45,688 nucleotides of DNA from Deltaproteobacteria bacterium. Lineage in GTDB: Bacteria; Desulfobacterota; Desulfarculia; Adiutricales; Adiutricaceae. The notes beneath the pieces were generated by a model that searched no databases, was not told the DNA's origin, and saw nothing but the letters and a program-made list of their open reading frames with translations. The first letter of the stretch is position 1, and each line of letters starts with the position of its first letter. Shown here one piece after another: positions 29,209-39,056 of this stretch. The stretch is from contig JAISYP010000007.1 of NCBI GenBank assembly GCA_031269825.1, positions 1 to 45,688 of the forward strand, in the 5' to 3' direction. The translations under genes were made by a program, and so were the position numbers.

Positions 29209-30239
29209 TCTGTTGGTATAGTTTTTTCCTTCACTACTCTTTTTAGCCGCCCAATCCGTAACTTAGCCGATCTAGAGCGGTGGTTATTTTCCAGTTCCAA
29301 TTCCGTGGGGGTAATGGGCTTTTTGAACAGGTTGTCCCAAATTTTCTTGCCCTCCATAGAACAAAAACACTTCTTGACCTGACGATCTTCCAGAGACTGG
29401 AAGCTGATGACCACAAGCCGACCCTCCGGTTTCAGGCATCCGGGGGCCTTCTTCAATAACGTGGCCAACGCTTCCATTTCCCTGTTGACGACCAGCCTAA
29501 TGCCCATGAAAACTTTAGTGGCGGGGTTGGTTCGGGCGTGATGTCCAGAACGCCTCAATACCTTACTCACCAAATCGGCCAGATCGCCGGTTGTTTTCAA
29601 GGGCTTTTTGGCCCTCTCTTCGACAATACGTTTGGCTAATCTAAAGCCACTCCTTTCCTCCGCGATAAAACGAATCAGATCAATAAGTTTGTGTTCAGGC
29701 CAACTATTTACGATGTCGTAAGCCGTCACTCCACTTTCTGGATCCATGCGCATGTCCAAAGGCTCGTCGATTTGCCAGGAAAACCCCCGGCCAGGCCCAA
29801 ATAGCTGCCGACTCGACAAGCCTAAATCAGCCAGCATGCCGTCCACTCGCCCTAATTTCAACTCAGCTAATATTGAGTCAATATCATCAAAATTGGCTTT
29901 TTTTAATATCAGTCTGGGATCGCCTTGACCCCACAAGCCCGCCCAAATTAGAGTCTCGGCGTCTCTATCCAAAGCGAGCAGACGACCTTTAGGGCCAAGC
30001 TGGGACAAGATTTGGCGAGTATGTCCCCCCCCTCCCATGGTCAAATCCACGTATACGCCGTTTTCCTTGATGTTCAGGGCCAACACCGACTCCCTGGCTA
30101 ACACCGGGATATGTCCAAAGGCCAGCGACCACTCATCCGGTTGGAACTCCTTATCCACTAAACAATCTGGATTAACCTCGATGACTGGGCGAGGCCGGTA
30201 AGGCCTTTTACTCTTTTTAATGGGGCGCTCGTCTAGCAT
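29202..30239 (-). CDS. rsmH: 16S rRNA (cytosine1402-N4)-methyltransferase
   Basis: 345 aa; HIPVLARESVLALNIKENGVYVDLTMGGGGHTRQIL, GLLADLGLSSRQL-type motif (MLADLGLSSRQLFGPGRGFSW), RVVISFQSLEDRQVK. Confidence 0.96.
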   Translation of the reverse strand: MLDERPIKKSKRPYRPRPVIEVNPDCLVDKEFQPDEWSLAFGHIPVLARESVLALNIKENGVYVDLTMGGGGHTRQILSQLGPKGRLLALDRDAETLIWAGLWGQGDPRLILKKANFDDIDSILAELKLGRVDGMLADLGLSSRQLFGPGRGFSWQIDEPLDMRMDPESGVTAYDIVNSWPEHKLIDLIRFIAEERSGFRLAKRIVEERAKKPLKTTGDLADLVSKVLRRSGHHARTNPATKVFMGIRLVVNREMEALATLLKKAPGCLKPEGRLVVISFQSLEDRQVKKCFCSMEGKKIWDNLFKKPITPTELELENNHRSRSAKLRIGRLKRVVKEKTIPTDQ

Positions 30240-30754
30240 TCTGGCAACCTAGGCGCGTCCACTGGCAATTGGGCTCCCCTGCGCTCATCCAGAGCTTGAG
30301 CCGCTCGCCATATTTCCAGGTCTTTAAGCTCATTAGCCTGGAAATCCTCGGGCGTCCATACTTCTATTTTTTTGCCCACCCCGGTGACCAAAACCTTCTG
30401 GCCCAAGTCCACGCCAATCTTTTCGCGAAAAAAGGCCGAAATAAGAATCCGGCCAGCTTTGTCCAGGCTAACCGACTCCACATTGGAGAAGAGCAGCCTT
30501 TGGGCCGCCGCTTTCACCGCCGCGCTGGGGAAACGGTTCTCCTGATTCCATGTAGCCGACACCTCATTCCACTGCTCAAACGTATACAAGGTCAAATAAC
30601 GGTTCCCAGGGAAAAAGCTTAAATATAACCGCTCTGGCAGGAGAGTCGACCGTAACAATTCCTCTCGCAACGGACTAGGCAGGGTTAACCGCCCCTTATC
30701 GTCCAACGCGTGGGGGAAATTGCCTTTAAAATTGGGCGTTTTGGTCTCTTCCAT
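30233..30754 (-). CDS. mraZ: Transcriptional regulator MraZ
   Basis: 173 aa; two AbrB-like halves: FPHALDDKGRLTLPSPLRE and SVSLDKAGRILISAFFREKIG; first gene of the dcw cluster. Confidence 0.94.
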   Translation of the reverse strand: MEETKTPNFKGNFPHALDDKGRLTLPSPLREELLRSTLLPERLYLSFFPGNRYLTLYTFEQWNEVSATWNQENRFPSAAVKAAAQRLLFSNVESVSLDKAGRILISAFFREKIGVDLGQKVLVTGVGKKIEVWTPEDFQANELKDLEIWRAAQALDERRGAQLPVDAPRLPEC

Positions 30755-30763
30755 GCCGACTAT

Positions 30764-30810
30764 CCGTCTGGGCCGATTTTCCGTGCTAGGCCAATTTTCC
30801 GTCTGGCCCG
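30764..30810. repeat. 17-18-bp direct repeat (about 2.7 units) just upstream of mraZ
   Basis: ccgtctgggccgatttt / ccgtgctaggccaatttt / ccgtctggcccg. Confidence 0.75.
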
Positions 30811-30870
30811 CTTATCGCTTCCCCAGATCCCCCGGAAGGGATAATTCTGGATTAGCTTCTTGGCCTATAG

Positions 30871-30951
30871 GTTATAGCCATCGTCCCCCACTGTCAATGA
30901 TTTTTAGGGCCTTTTTCCAAAAAAAAAATCGATGTTCTCCCACCCGCCCAC
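30871..30951 (-). promoter_or_regulatory. Candidate mraZ promoter with GTGGG (MraZ-box-like) motifs
   Basis: Minus strand: GTGGGCGGGTGGGAG ... TTGACAGTGGGGGACGATGGCTATAAC; perfect -35 TTGACA, TATAAC after a 15-bp gap, three GTGGG motifs. Confidence 0.5.
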
Positions 30952-31482
30952 TTGAACGCAAAATACGGATATTTTTTTTAAATTTGACCCTATATACAGG
31001 ATTGGATTCTTGGGCCATAGGGAAAAAAATTTTGGCCCCTGGAGGTCAAAAAAGCTCTGAAGGATAAAATCGGCGGACGGTTTGAGGACGGAGGAGGGGC
31101 GGCGAGAATGGGAACCTCAAGGAAGATAAAACACTATCAATTATTTATTTATTTAACATTCTTTTGTTAATAGTCAATTAATTAGTATAAATTAGCGGTA
31201 TTAATAAAAATACTGGAAAAACAAATATTAGCATCAAATTATACAAAACACAGCGCAATTTATTTTGTTAAAGCGCGTTATTATATTAAAATATATAATT
31301 TTTAACGCTAACTATATAATAAATTACTCTAAATATATATTTAAACAGATTCTTTTAAAAGACTTTTATCTAATAAAAGACTACTTTACATTATTATAAT
31401 TAAAATGATTAATGAATATTAAACATAAAAAGACAATAATTAACAGAAATTATCGCTATACTATATAGTTTCAACAGATGAA

Positions 31483-31582
31483 TTCCTTTTTTGCGGATAA
31501 AATTTCCTTCGCCTCCTTTTTTAAGAATTTAATTTCCCTGAACTACTTTTTTGATAATTTAATTTCCTTGGCCTACTTTTTT
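31483..31582. repeat. 30-bp tandem repeat (about 3.3 units)
   Basis: ttttttgcggataaaatttccttcgcctcc / ttttttaagaatttaatttccctgaactac / ttttttgataatttaatttccttggcctac. Confidence 0.88.
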
Positions 31583-31705
31583 ATAGTATTCCATGATTGA
31601 TAACCTCGCCAATAACCAAAAATCTAAACTTTCAAGATTTAACTTATTGAATTTATTACTATTTTAATTCATGATTAGCCAAAAACAAGGTTTTCGCCAA
31701 ACTAT

Positions 31706-31816
31706 GATGGTCTCGCGAAAAGGCCAAAATTCAAGAATCCTAATTTATAAGTCATTGAAATTAATACTCTTTTTTATGAGGATTCCCCATTAAAATAGGG
31801 TTTTCGCGAAGCCATC
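31706..31816 (+). repeat. MITE-like element copy A (~111 bp, imperfect 16-bp TIRs)
   Basis: GATGGTCTCGCGAAAA ... TTTTCGCGAAGCCATC; internal TTCAAGAATCCTAATTT...ATTGAAATTA. Confidence 0.7.
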
Positions 31817-31878
31817 AAACTATCATAATAGTCATCTAGCCATCCATGGCTATTAACGACAATTGGCTTAAAGCGATC

Positions 31879-34800
31879 TTAGGCCAACCCGCCCAACCCA
31901 GCGTAAATACCCGGTTCCACGGCTAGGTTAGGAGCCATGACTCCATTATTGGCCTGGGAATGGGCCACGGACATCAACAATTTTATTCGGTTAATCTGAT
32001 TAACCTCCGAAGCTCCTGGGTCATAATCCACGGCCGCTAGATTTGAGCCCGGGTAACGTCGCTTTAGTTCCTTAACCACGCCTTTGCCAGTGATGTGATT
32101 GGGCAAACACCCAAAAGGCTGTAGACACAGCACATTATTGATACCCTTTTCTAGCATCAAGGCCATGTCCGCGGCCAAGTACCAGCCCTCGCCATTTTGA
32201 TGACCCAAAGAAATGAGGCTTTCCCCAGATTTTCTTAACTCCTCAAAGGTATTAAGCCGCCCAAACCTAGGATAGGGAGCTAAAGCTCTCCGAATAACTT
32301 GCCTATATTTTTCCACAATCCAGATTAAACCCAAAGACCGCCACTTTTTTAACTTGCCCCCACTCATCGCCTCAGCCCGGAAAACATCGTCATAAAGACA
32401 ATAAAGGAAAAAATCGGTCAATTCCGGCAAAACCGCTTGACCTCCTTCCTGTTCTATGATGGCCACCGCTTGATTATTGGCCTCGGGATGGAAGTTAATG
32501 AGGATCTCCCCCACCACCCCTACCTTAGGGGCTTGGCCAGGGTTGCGCTCAATCGCGGCGAAATCCTCAACCATGGCCTGGATATGATTTTCGTAAAGGG
32601 TTTTATCCCCTTGTCGGACGGCCAGCTGGGCTTTTTCCAGCCACTTCGCCAACAGCTCTTCGGCTTCCCCGCGGTTTTTCTCATAAGGCCGAGTGGCTAA
32701 GAGCAAACGCTGTAAAGTATCGCCGAGCAATAACCCAATCATAACCCTTTTTAGGCCTTTTAAACCTACTTGGATCCCTTCCGACCCACCAGCGGATAAA
32801 GCTAAAGGCCAAACCGGAATATCCGGCAACCCCGCCCCCTCCAAAGCCCGACGTAAAAATGCCACGTAGTTGGAAGCCCGACACCCCCCACCCGTCTGGC
32901 TCATCAAAATGGCGGTTCTTTTAAGATCATAAGAATTATTTTTTAATTCATGTAAGATTTGCCCAATAGTGACCAAAGCCGGAAAACAGGCGTCGTTATT
33001 GACATAACGTAACCCTTCGTCCACCGCGTCTCTGGAAAAAGAGGTAATAATCTTCAGTTGATAACCTTCTGGCTCCAACGCTGGGGCCAGAAAATGCCAA
33101 TGGATGGGGGCCATTTGTGGACAAAGAACCGTGTATTCCCCTTCTTTCCCTTTTATCGCCTTAACTGGTTTATAATTATATGTAATTGGCGAATAATTCT
33201 TGGTTTCTTGGCGTTTTCTTTCCCTAATAGCGGCTAATAAAGAACGAACTCGAATCCGAGCCGCCCCCAGATTGGCGCCTTCGTCAATCTTTAATAAGGT
33301 GTAAACTTTGCCCGCCGACTGAACAATCTCCGCCACCTGATCCGTGGTCACCGCGTCTAACCCACAACCAAAGGAATTTAGTTGAACCAGCTCCAGACCC
33401 TCTTGAGCGGCGCAAACCAAAGCCGCCCGATAAAGACGGGCGTGAGGAATCCATTGATCCCGAACCCTTAAGGAAATCTTGGTGGGAGCCAAATGGTCAA
33501 TGGCGTCCGCCGTCAAGACCCCCAACCCATTGGCGGTGATCAGTTCTGGAATCCCATGGTGAACCTCGGGATCTATATGGTAAGGGTGTCCAGCCAAAAT
33601 GATGGCCCGGCGTTTGTTCTTGACCAGGTAAGCCAAGGCTCGACTACCGGCGGAGCGGATATCGGCCCGAAAACTATTTTGTTCTTTAAAGGCGGCTTTT
33701 AAAGCTACCCGGACTTCCGACTTGTCTAGCCTTAAAAAAGATAATTCCTGGATCAAACGGTTAACCAAACGACTAGGGGAAGAAGCTAGATCCAAAAAAG
33801 GCGTGAGCAAACGGATCCCGGTGTCCTTAATGGCGTCCAAATTTAGGCGAATTAACTCTGGATAACTAGCCACCAGGGGGCAATTGTAACGATCCTCGGT
33901 GGGATAGATAGCCGGTAACTCCAACGGCGCGCAAGGAAAGAAGATAAAATCCGGTCGGGCGGAGATTAAAGCCAAGATATGGCCATGGACAAGTTTAGCG
34001 GGATAACAGACGGTTTGGGAAGGAATGGTGTCTAAAGCGGAATTAAATAATTCTTTGGAAGAAGGTGGCGACAATTCCACCCGAAAACCTAAACTATGGA
34101 AAAAAGTAAACCAAAAAGGATAGGTTTCGTAAAGACCCAACGCTCTTGGCAACCCCACTCGACCGCGACTTTCCGTGACCGGTAAAGGACTATAAACCTG
34201 GAATAAACGATATAAGTTCCAGTTAAATAGATTGGGCGGCGGCTCAAATGGCGATTTAAGTTGACTTAAATCGCCCAAAGAAGGTAATTTTTCCAAATGG
34301 CGAGATATCTCGCCCAAACGGGCTTTCTGGGCCAACGCGTCCAGACGATCCACGGTGGGCCTTTTAACCGCCGCGCCCCTTTCGCACCTATTGCCAGAAA
34401 TAAAGAGCCGGCCATCGGAAAACCGGCTAATGGTCAACAAACAACGGTTTTCGCATTTTTGGCAGCGACGGTTACTGGAGGTGACCGAAAAACTCGACAG
34501 ATCCTGGGCTCCTATAATAGATGATAGGCCCGGTCGCTCCCGCCAATCTTCCCTGGCCAATAAAGCCGCTCCTAACGCGCCCATTAACCCAGCCACGTCC
34601 GGCCGCACCACTTCCCGACCAGTGGATAATTCAAACGAGCGTAAAACAGCGTCATTAAAAAAAGTTCCGCCCTGAACCACCACTTTTTCGCCCAATTCTT
34701 CGGGTCTAGTGATCCTAATGACTTTAAACAAAGCGTTTCTCACCACGGAATAGGATAAACCCGCCGAAATGTCCCCAACTAAGGCTCCTTCCTTCTGAGC

Positions 34801-36300
34801 CTGCTTAACGCGCGAGTTCATGAAAACCGTGCAGCGACTACCCAGATCCGTCGGTCGGGAAGCTAATAAAGCCACCCGAGCGAATCCCTCGGCGTCTAAA
34901 CTTAAAGTTTGGGCGAAATTTTCCAAAAAAGAGCCGCAACCTGAGGAACAAGCCTCATTAAGCATCAAACGCTCAATGACCCCATTGCGGACGGACAAAC
35001 ATTTAATATCTTGACCGCCAATATCGACAATAAAACTGACATCCGGGGCGAAACTGGCCGCGGCCTTGTAATGGGCCACGGTCTCCACCTCGCCCAGATC
35101 CACGCCCAAGGCCGACTGGATCAAAGCTTCCCCATAACCAGTCACCCCGGCCCTAAATACTTGACAATGGCTAGGTTTGGCTTGGTAAAACTGGCTTAAG
35201 GCTAAAATCGCCGAGCTTAAGGGATTGCCGTTGTTGTGACCATAATAAGAATGAACCAAAGCCCCATTCTCATCTAGGGCCACTAACTTAGTGGTGGTGG
35301 AGCCGGCGTCTAAACCCAAAAAGATCCGTCCCGGTTGGTTGTCTTGACCAACCGGCCAATCCGCCCGCGGCAAACGGGCTTTTTCGTGACGATCCCGAAA
35401 ATCTTTCAGTTCTTTGAGGTTGTTAAACAAAGGCGGTAGGGTGGTCATTTCCGGGTTTGAGTCCGACGCGGCGAGTCGCTCAAATTTTCGGCTCCACTCA
35501 GAAGTTAGACGCGGCGCCTCTTTAACCGAAACCAAAGCCGCGCCCAAAGCCACGAACAACTGGGCTTCTGGTGGACAAACCGCCTCATGGGGGCCTAATC
35601 GAAGCGTTTCCACGAACTTTTTACGTAATTCGGAAAGGAAAAATAACGGACCACCTAAAAAAGCCACCTGCCCTCGGATCCGACGACCACAAGCCAAACC
35701 ACCAATGGTCTGATCCACCACCGACTGGAAGATGGAAGCGGCGATGTCTTCTTTCGCCGCTCCCTCATTTAATAATGGGAGGATATCCACCTTGGCGAAA
35801 ACCCCACAACGGGCGGCGATGGGATAGATGGTTTTGGCTCGGCTGGCTAATTCGTTTAAACCACTGGGATCGGTCTGGAGAAAGGTGGCCATTTGATCGA
35901 TAAAAGCCCCGGTTCCCCCCGCGCAGGTCTCGTTCATCCGTTGGTCAACCCCAGCGTCAAAAAAGGTCAGTTTCGCGTCCTCCCCGCCCAACTCAATGGC
36001 CACATTGGTTCTAGGCAGATAACGACGCACCGCCTCCGCTCCGGCCACCACTTCTTGGACAAACATAACTTCCAAAAGCTCAGCCGTCTTGATACCACCC
36101 GAGCCAGCCACGGCCAAGGTAGCCGTCCGCTCGGGAAACTGGGTCATGGCCTCCACGACCGCTTTAGCCAAAATACCTCGGATGTCGGAGTAATGGCGGT
36201 TGTAGCTATGGGCCAATAGCCGCCCATCTTCGTCGATCACAACTATTTTTATGGTGGTCGAGCCGATGTCTAGTCCTATGTGGAGAGGGCCATTGGCCAT
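31879..36300 (-). CDS. Large acyl-CoA dehydratase activase-related protein (two ASKHA/BcrAD-BadFG-type domains plus HgdB/DUF2229-like region)
   Basis: 1473 aa; HIGLDIGSTTIKIVVID...NETCAGGTGAFIDQM and IFLGLDAGSTTTKLVALD...NEACSSGCGSFLENFA; downstream VGLPRALGLYETYPFWFTFFHSLGF, NSFGCGLDAVTTDQV, LQPFGCLPNHITGKG. Confidence 0.92.
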   Translation of the reverse strand: MANGPLHIGLDIGSTTIKIVVIDEDGRLLAHSYNRHYSDIRGILAKAVVEAMTQFPERTATLAVAGSGGIKTAELLEVMFVQEVVAGAEAVRRYLPRTNVAIELGGEDAKLTFFDAGVDQRMNETCAGGTGAFIDQMATFLQTDPSGLNELASRAKTIYPIAARCGVFAKVDILPLLNEGAAKEDIAASIFQSVVDQTIGGLACGRRIRGQVAFLGGPLFFLSELRKKFVETLRLGPHEAVCPPEAQLFVALGAALVSVKEAPRLTSEWSRKFERLAASDSNPEMTTLPPLFNNLKELKDFRDRHEKARLPRADWPVGQDNQPGRIFLGLDAGSTTTKLVALDENGALVHSYYGHNNGNPLSSAILALSQFYQAKPSHCQVFRAGVTGYGEALIQSALGVDLGEVETVAHYKAAASFAPDVSFIVDIGGQDIKCLSVRNGVIERLMLNEACSSGCGSFLENFAQTLSLDAEGFARVALLASRPTDLGSRCTVFMNSRVKQAQKEGALVGDISAGLSYSVVRNALFKVIRITRPEELGEKVVVQGGTFFNDAVLRSFELSTGREVVRPDVAGLMGALGAALLAREDWRERPGLSSIIGAQDLSSFSVTSSNRRCQKCENRCLLTISRFSDGRLFISGNRCERGAAVKRPTVDRLDALAQKARLGEISRHLEKLPSLGDLSQLKSPFEPPPNLFNWNLYRLFQVYSPLPVTESRGRVGLPRALGLYETYPFWFTFFHSLGFRVELSPPSSKELFNSALDTIPSQTVCYPAKLVHGHILALISARPDFIFFPCAPLELPAIYPTEDRYNCPLVASYPELIRLNLDAIKDTGIRLLTPFLDLASSPSRLVNRLIQELSFLRLDKSEVRVALKAAFKEQNSFRADIRSAGSRALAYLVKNKRRAIILAGHPYHIDPEVHHGIPELITANGLGVLTADAIDHLAPTKISLRVRDQWIPHARLYRAALVCAAQEGLELVQLNSFGCGLDAVTTDQVAEIVQSAGKVYTLLKIDEGANLGAARIRVRSLLAAIRERKRQETKNYSPITYNYKPVKAIKGKEGEYTVLCPQMAPIHWHFLAPALEPEGYQLKIITSFSRDAVDEGLRYVNNDACFPALVTIGQILHELKNNSYDLKRTAILMSQTGGGCRASNYVAFLRRALEGAGLPDIPVWPLALSAGGSEGIQVGLKGLKRVMIGLLLGDTLQRLLLATRPYEKNRGEAEELLAKWLEKAQLAVRQGDKTLYENHIQAMVEDFAAIERNPGQAPKVGVVGEILINFHPEANNQAVAIIEQEGGQAVLPELTDFFLYCLYDDVFRAEAMSGGKLKKWRSLGLIWIVEKYRQVIRRALAPYPRFGRLNTFEELRKSGESLISLGHQNGEGWYLAADMALMLEKGINNVLCLQPFGCLPNHITGKGVVKELKRRYPGSNLAAVDYDPGASEVNQINRIKLLMSVAHSQANNGVMAPNLAVEPGIYAGLGGLA

Positions 36301-36877
36301 TAATACCGCCTTGGGAAAGTTGAGAAAAATCCAAGAAAAGGCTCACGCGCCGGTCATCCAGGCAATTATAACATATATGATAACCATACCGTTCCGGCCG
36401 ACGTTCCCAAATTTCGTGGCTAATTGGACAAACCTGAAAGTTAAGAACAAAATGACTTAACTCATGAACACGGAAACCACTTTTTTAAGGGCTAATAGAC
36501 TCAGATCGGCCGCTCAAAATTGAATTAAATGAAAATGAAGTGATAAATAATAAAACTAGACTTGATAGTATATTGAAATGATAGTTTAGATGGAAGTAAT
36601 AGTCATAACAGTATAATATATATTTTACCTGGAAGACATTTTTATGTTTGAGAATTTTGGCCAAACGGCCTTAGCCGATCTTTAACCGCCGCCCCTGGCG
36701 GGCCATCTAATTTTATCTAAAAAAGGTATTTATTATAATATTAGGTTATTTTTTGTTGGGCTAAAAAAGCTATAAATCAGCTCTCTGACACTGAGAACTC
36801 TGATTCTACCATCAAAAAGCGCTATTACGCGCTCTAATTTTTTAAGACGAGCAATTTTTATAGACTTTCAATCGGTG

Positions 36878-37056
36878 TCATGTTATTTTGACGGTATGTT
36901 TATTTCCAAACTTTACCTTAAGCCAGTGTTTTAAGGGGATTCGAGTATCCTGAAAAATAGTTCCCACCAATGGGCCCAACCTATGGCCACAGGCGGAACA
37001 CTCCAAAACTAGGCTTTTGTCAAAGGAGGGGTTCGTCAAGCAAAAAATGTCCCCAT
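36878..37056 (-). pseudogene. Remnant of IS1595-like transposase N-terminus (zinc-ribbon region)
   Basis: Minus-strand translation ...DKSLVLECSACGHRLGPLVGTIFQDTRIPLKHWLKVKFGNKHTVKIT*; matches the CxxC...GTIFEDSxIPLxxW pattern of IS1595 transposases; truncated. Confidence 0.65.
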
Positions 37057-37222
37057 TTAAAAATATCAGTTTTAGACTGTTCCTCAGAAACCCTTATAAT
37101 GATGGCCTCCTCGGCTAATCGCTGAAATGTGTAGGAAAAATATTTCTCCTCGGCTAATCGCTATACCCTGGATTACAAAAATCAAATTTAAACTTATAAA
37201 CATATAATAATAGATATTTAAA

Positions 37223-37936
37223 TTATATATTAGTATCTTTTTTTATAAATATCGATAACTCATTAAAAAAAGGCAACTTATGCAAATTTAAAGTTCTATA
37301 TATTTTGTTTAATTGTGGAAATCCATATAATAGTAATAATCCATTATAGCCAATATAAAAATTATTAGAAATTTTAGAACATTCTTTAATTAATTTTCTT
37401 CTTGACAATTTAAACATATTCGTTTCGTATTTCCAATTCCCATTTATTGTATTCAATATAATTCCAATAATATGTGTTGAATATGATTCAATAGGAAACA
37501 TTAATATTCCTCCTGGCTTTAAAAGTGAATATAAATATTTTAAATAATCATAAGGAATAGATATATGATGAAGCATAAGATAACCATAAATAACATCAAA
37601 TTTTTCATTTATTTCAAATATTTTTTCATTTACTAAACGACAATCATATCCTTCATTAACTAATTTATCAACACATGATTTCCTAACTTCAATACCTATT
37701 ACTTTTGAATCTTTATAATATGACGCGATTTTTTTTAACCGAGTCCCATCATTAAATCCAAGTTCTAATATAGTACTTTTATTTGTAATTTTAACATTAC
37801 TATCAATAATTTTAGTTAATAAATCAAATAAATATAATTCTTTTAATTCACGAAATTTTAAATTTATAATCAATGAGTTATATTTAACCATTTCATTTGA
37901 TTGAATTTTTAAATTATCTTTAGATTTATCAATCAT
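37223..37936 (-). CDS. SAM-dependent methyltransferase (class I), copy 1
   Basis: 237 aa; STILELGFNDGTRLKKIASYYKDSKVIGIEV (motif I region), KFDVIYGYLMLHHI, LYSLLKPGGILMFP; AT-rich, Lys/Asn/Ile-rich codon usage. Confidence 0.85.
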   Translation of the reverse strand: MIDKSKDNLKIQSNEMVKYNSLIINLKFRELKELYLFDLLTKIIDSNVKITNKSTILELGFNDGTRLKKIASYYKDSKVIGIEVRKSCVDKLVNEGYDCRLVNEKIFEINEKFDVIYGYLMLHHISIPYDYLKYLYSLLKPGGILMFPIESYSTHIIGIILNTINGNWKYETNMFKLSRRKLIKECSKISNNFYIGYNGLLLLYGFPQLNKIYRTLNLHKLPFFNELSIFIKKDTNI

Positions 37937-38178
37937 ATAAAATCCTTTAACAATAATTATTATACATATTATAATAAAATATTATTTATTTAATATATTA
38001 AGATAAATATATTTATATATATCCATTTACATGATAAAAATAATTTATTTTAAACGAATAAATTAGATGAGTTAATTTAGTTGGCTTAGAAACAGTTATA
38101 AACGCAGACAAAAATATTGTAACTCTCGGCGAAAAAAGAAGAACAATTGGAAAATATTTTTTAAAGCGTAATTTTTTT

Positions 38179-38254
38179 AGAGAGAGAGAGAGAGAGAGAG
38201 ATAGATAGAGATAGAGATAGAGATAGAGATAGAGATAGAGATAGAGAGAGAGAG
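38179..38254. repeat. Compound microsatellite (GA)n / (GATAGA)n
   Basis: agagagagagagagagagagagatagatagagatagagatagagatagagatagagatagagatagagagagagag. Confidence 0.98.
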
Positions 38255-38874
38255 CAAGAATCGTGCCAACCTACTTTGACTTATAATTAAGCAATTTGGA
38301 TTATATTTTATCAAATTATTCATTATAAACTCAAACTCTTATCGCTAATATTAACCCTTGTATATTGGCCACAAGTTCGATCGCCAAGCCTCTAAAGCTA
38401 TTATCCACCTCAGCGCTGTCAACTTTTTTATAGCGCCAAAATAATTATCATCCTGGAAAATTAACCAACATCCACCTCCAAAGGCCTTAAACATACCACA
38501 TCCAATAGTATCTAGTCTGATATAACTAGATCTTGAAGATTAAAAAAAACTTCCTCGAATTAACTCACTTAAAAATCTGGTAAGCCTGTCCCTTATCAAA
38601 ATAGCTAAGCGATGGTTTCCCCATAAGGAGAACCGCGTCTAAGAAAATGTAGTATAATTAGATTTTTATATCTAATTGTATATAATTATGCTTTAAAATT
38701 TTGTCTTTAGAAAAAACTAGACTTCCAACTGATGAGATCCGATCGGGATCCGATCAGGATCTAGAGATCTGGATCTGGGGTTTTGGGAAAAATTTCCTGT
38801 CAGAAGCCCAAAAAATTTTTGTCCCAGGGAAATCCTTTTTTAAAAACAGGGGGCTTGGCGAGGGCATCATATTT

Positions 38875-38984
38875 GATAGCTTCGCGAAAACCCTAGTTTA
38901 AGTGAACTCATCAAATAATAGAATGATAATGTCAATAATTTAATAATTTTGATTCTTGAACTTTAGGCGTTTCGTGAGACCATC
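38875..38984 (-). repeat. MITE-like element copy B (inverted relative to A)
   Basis: Minus strand: GATGGTCTCACGAAAC...TTCAAGAATCAAAATT...TTTTCGCGAAGCTATC. Confidence 0.68.
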
Positions 38985-39056
38985 ACATTTAATATTAATA
39001 AATAAATTATTATCAAATTTAAACCTATAAATATATAATAATAATAGATTTTCAAA

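Larger units (their letters stand above)
37182..38622. repeat. Segmental duplication, unit 1 (methyltransferase + microsatellite + flank)
   Basis: Colinear near-identity with 39013..40478 across coding and noncoding sequence. Confidence 0.9.

Noticed and set aside
35571-35903. Plus-strand ORFs (several) over 31879-36300
   Set aside because: All antisense to the continuous 1473-aa activase ORF with clear domain motifs.
36690-36705. Short CCGCC-CCT-GGCGG hairpin as a terminator
   Set aside because: Only 5 bp and no adjacent T-run; insufficient support.
38701-38901. 66-aa plus-strand ORF
   Set aside because: Overlaps MITE-like copy B and lacks a family signature or conserved context.
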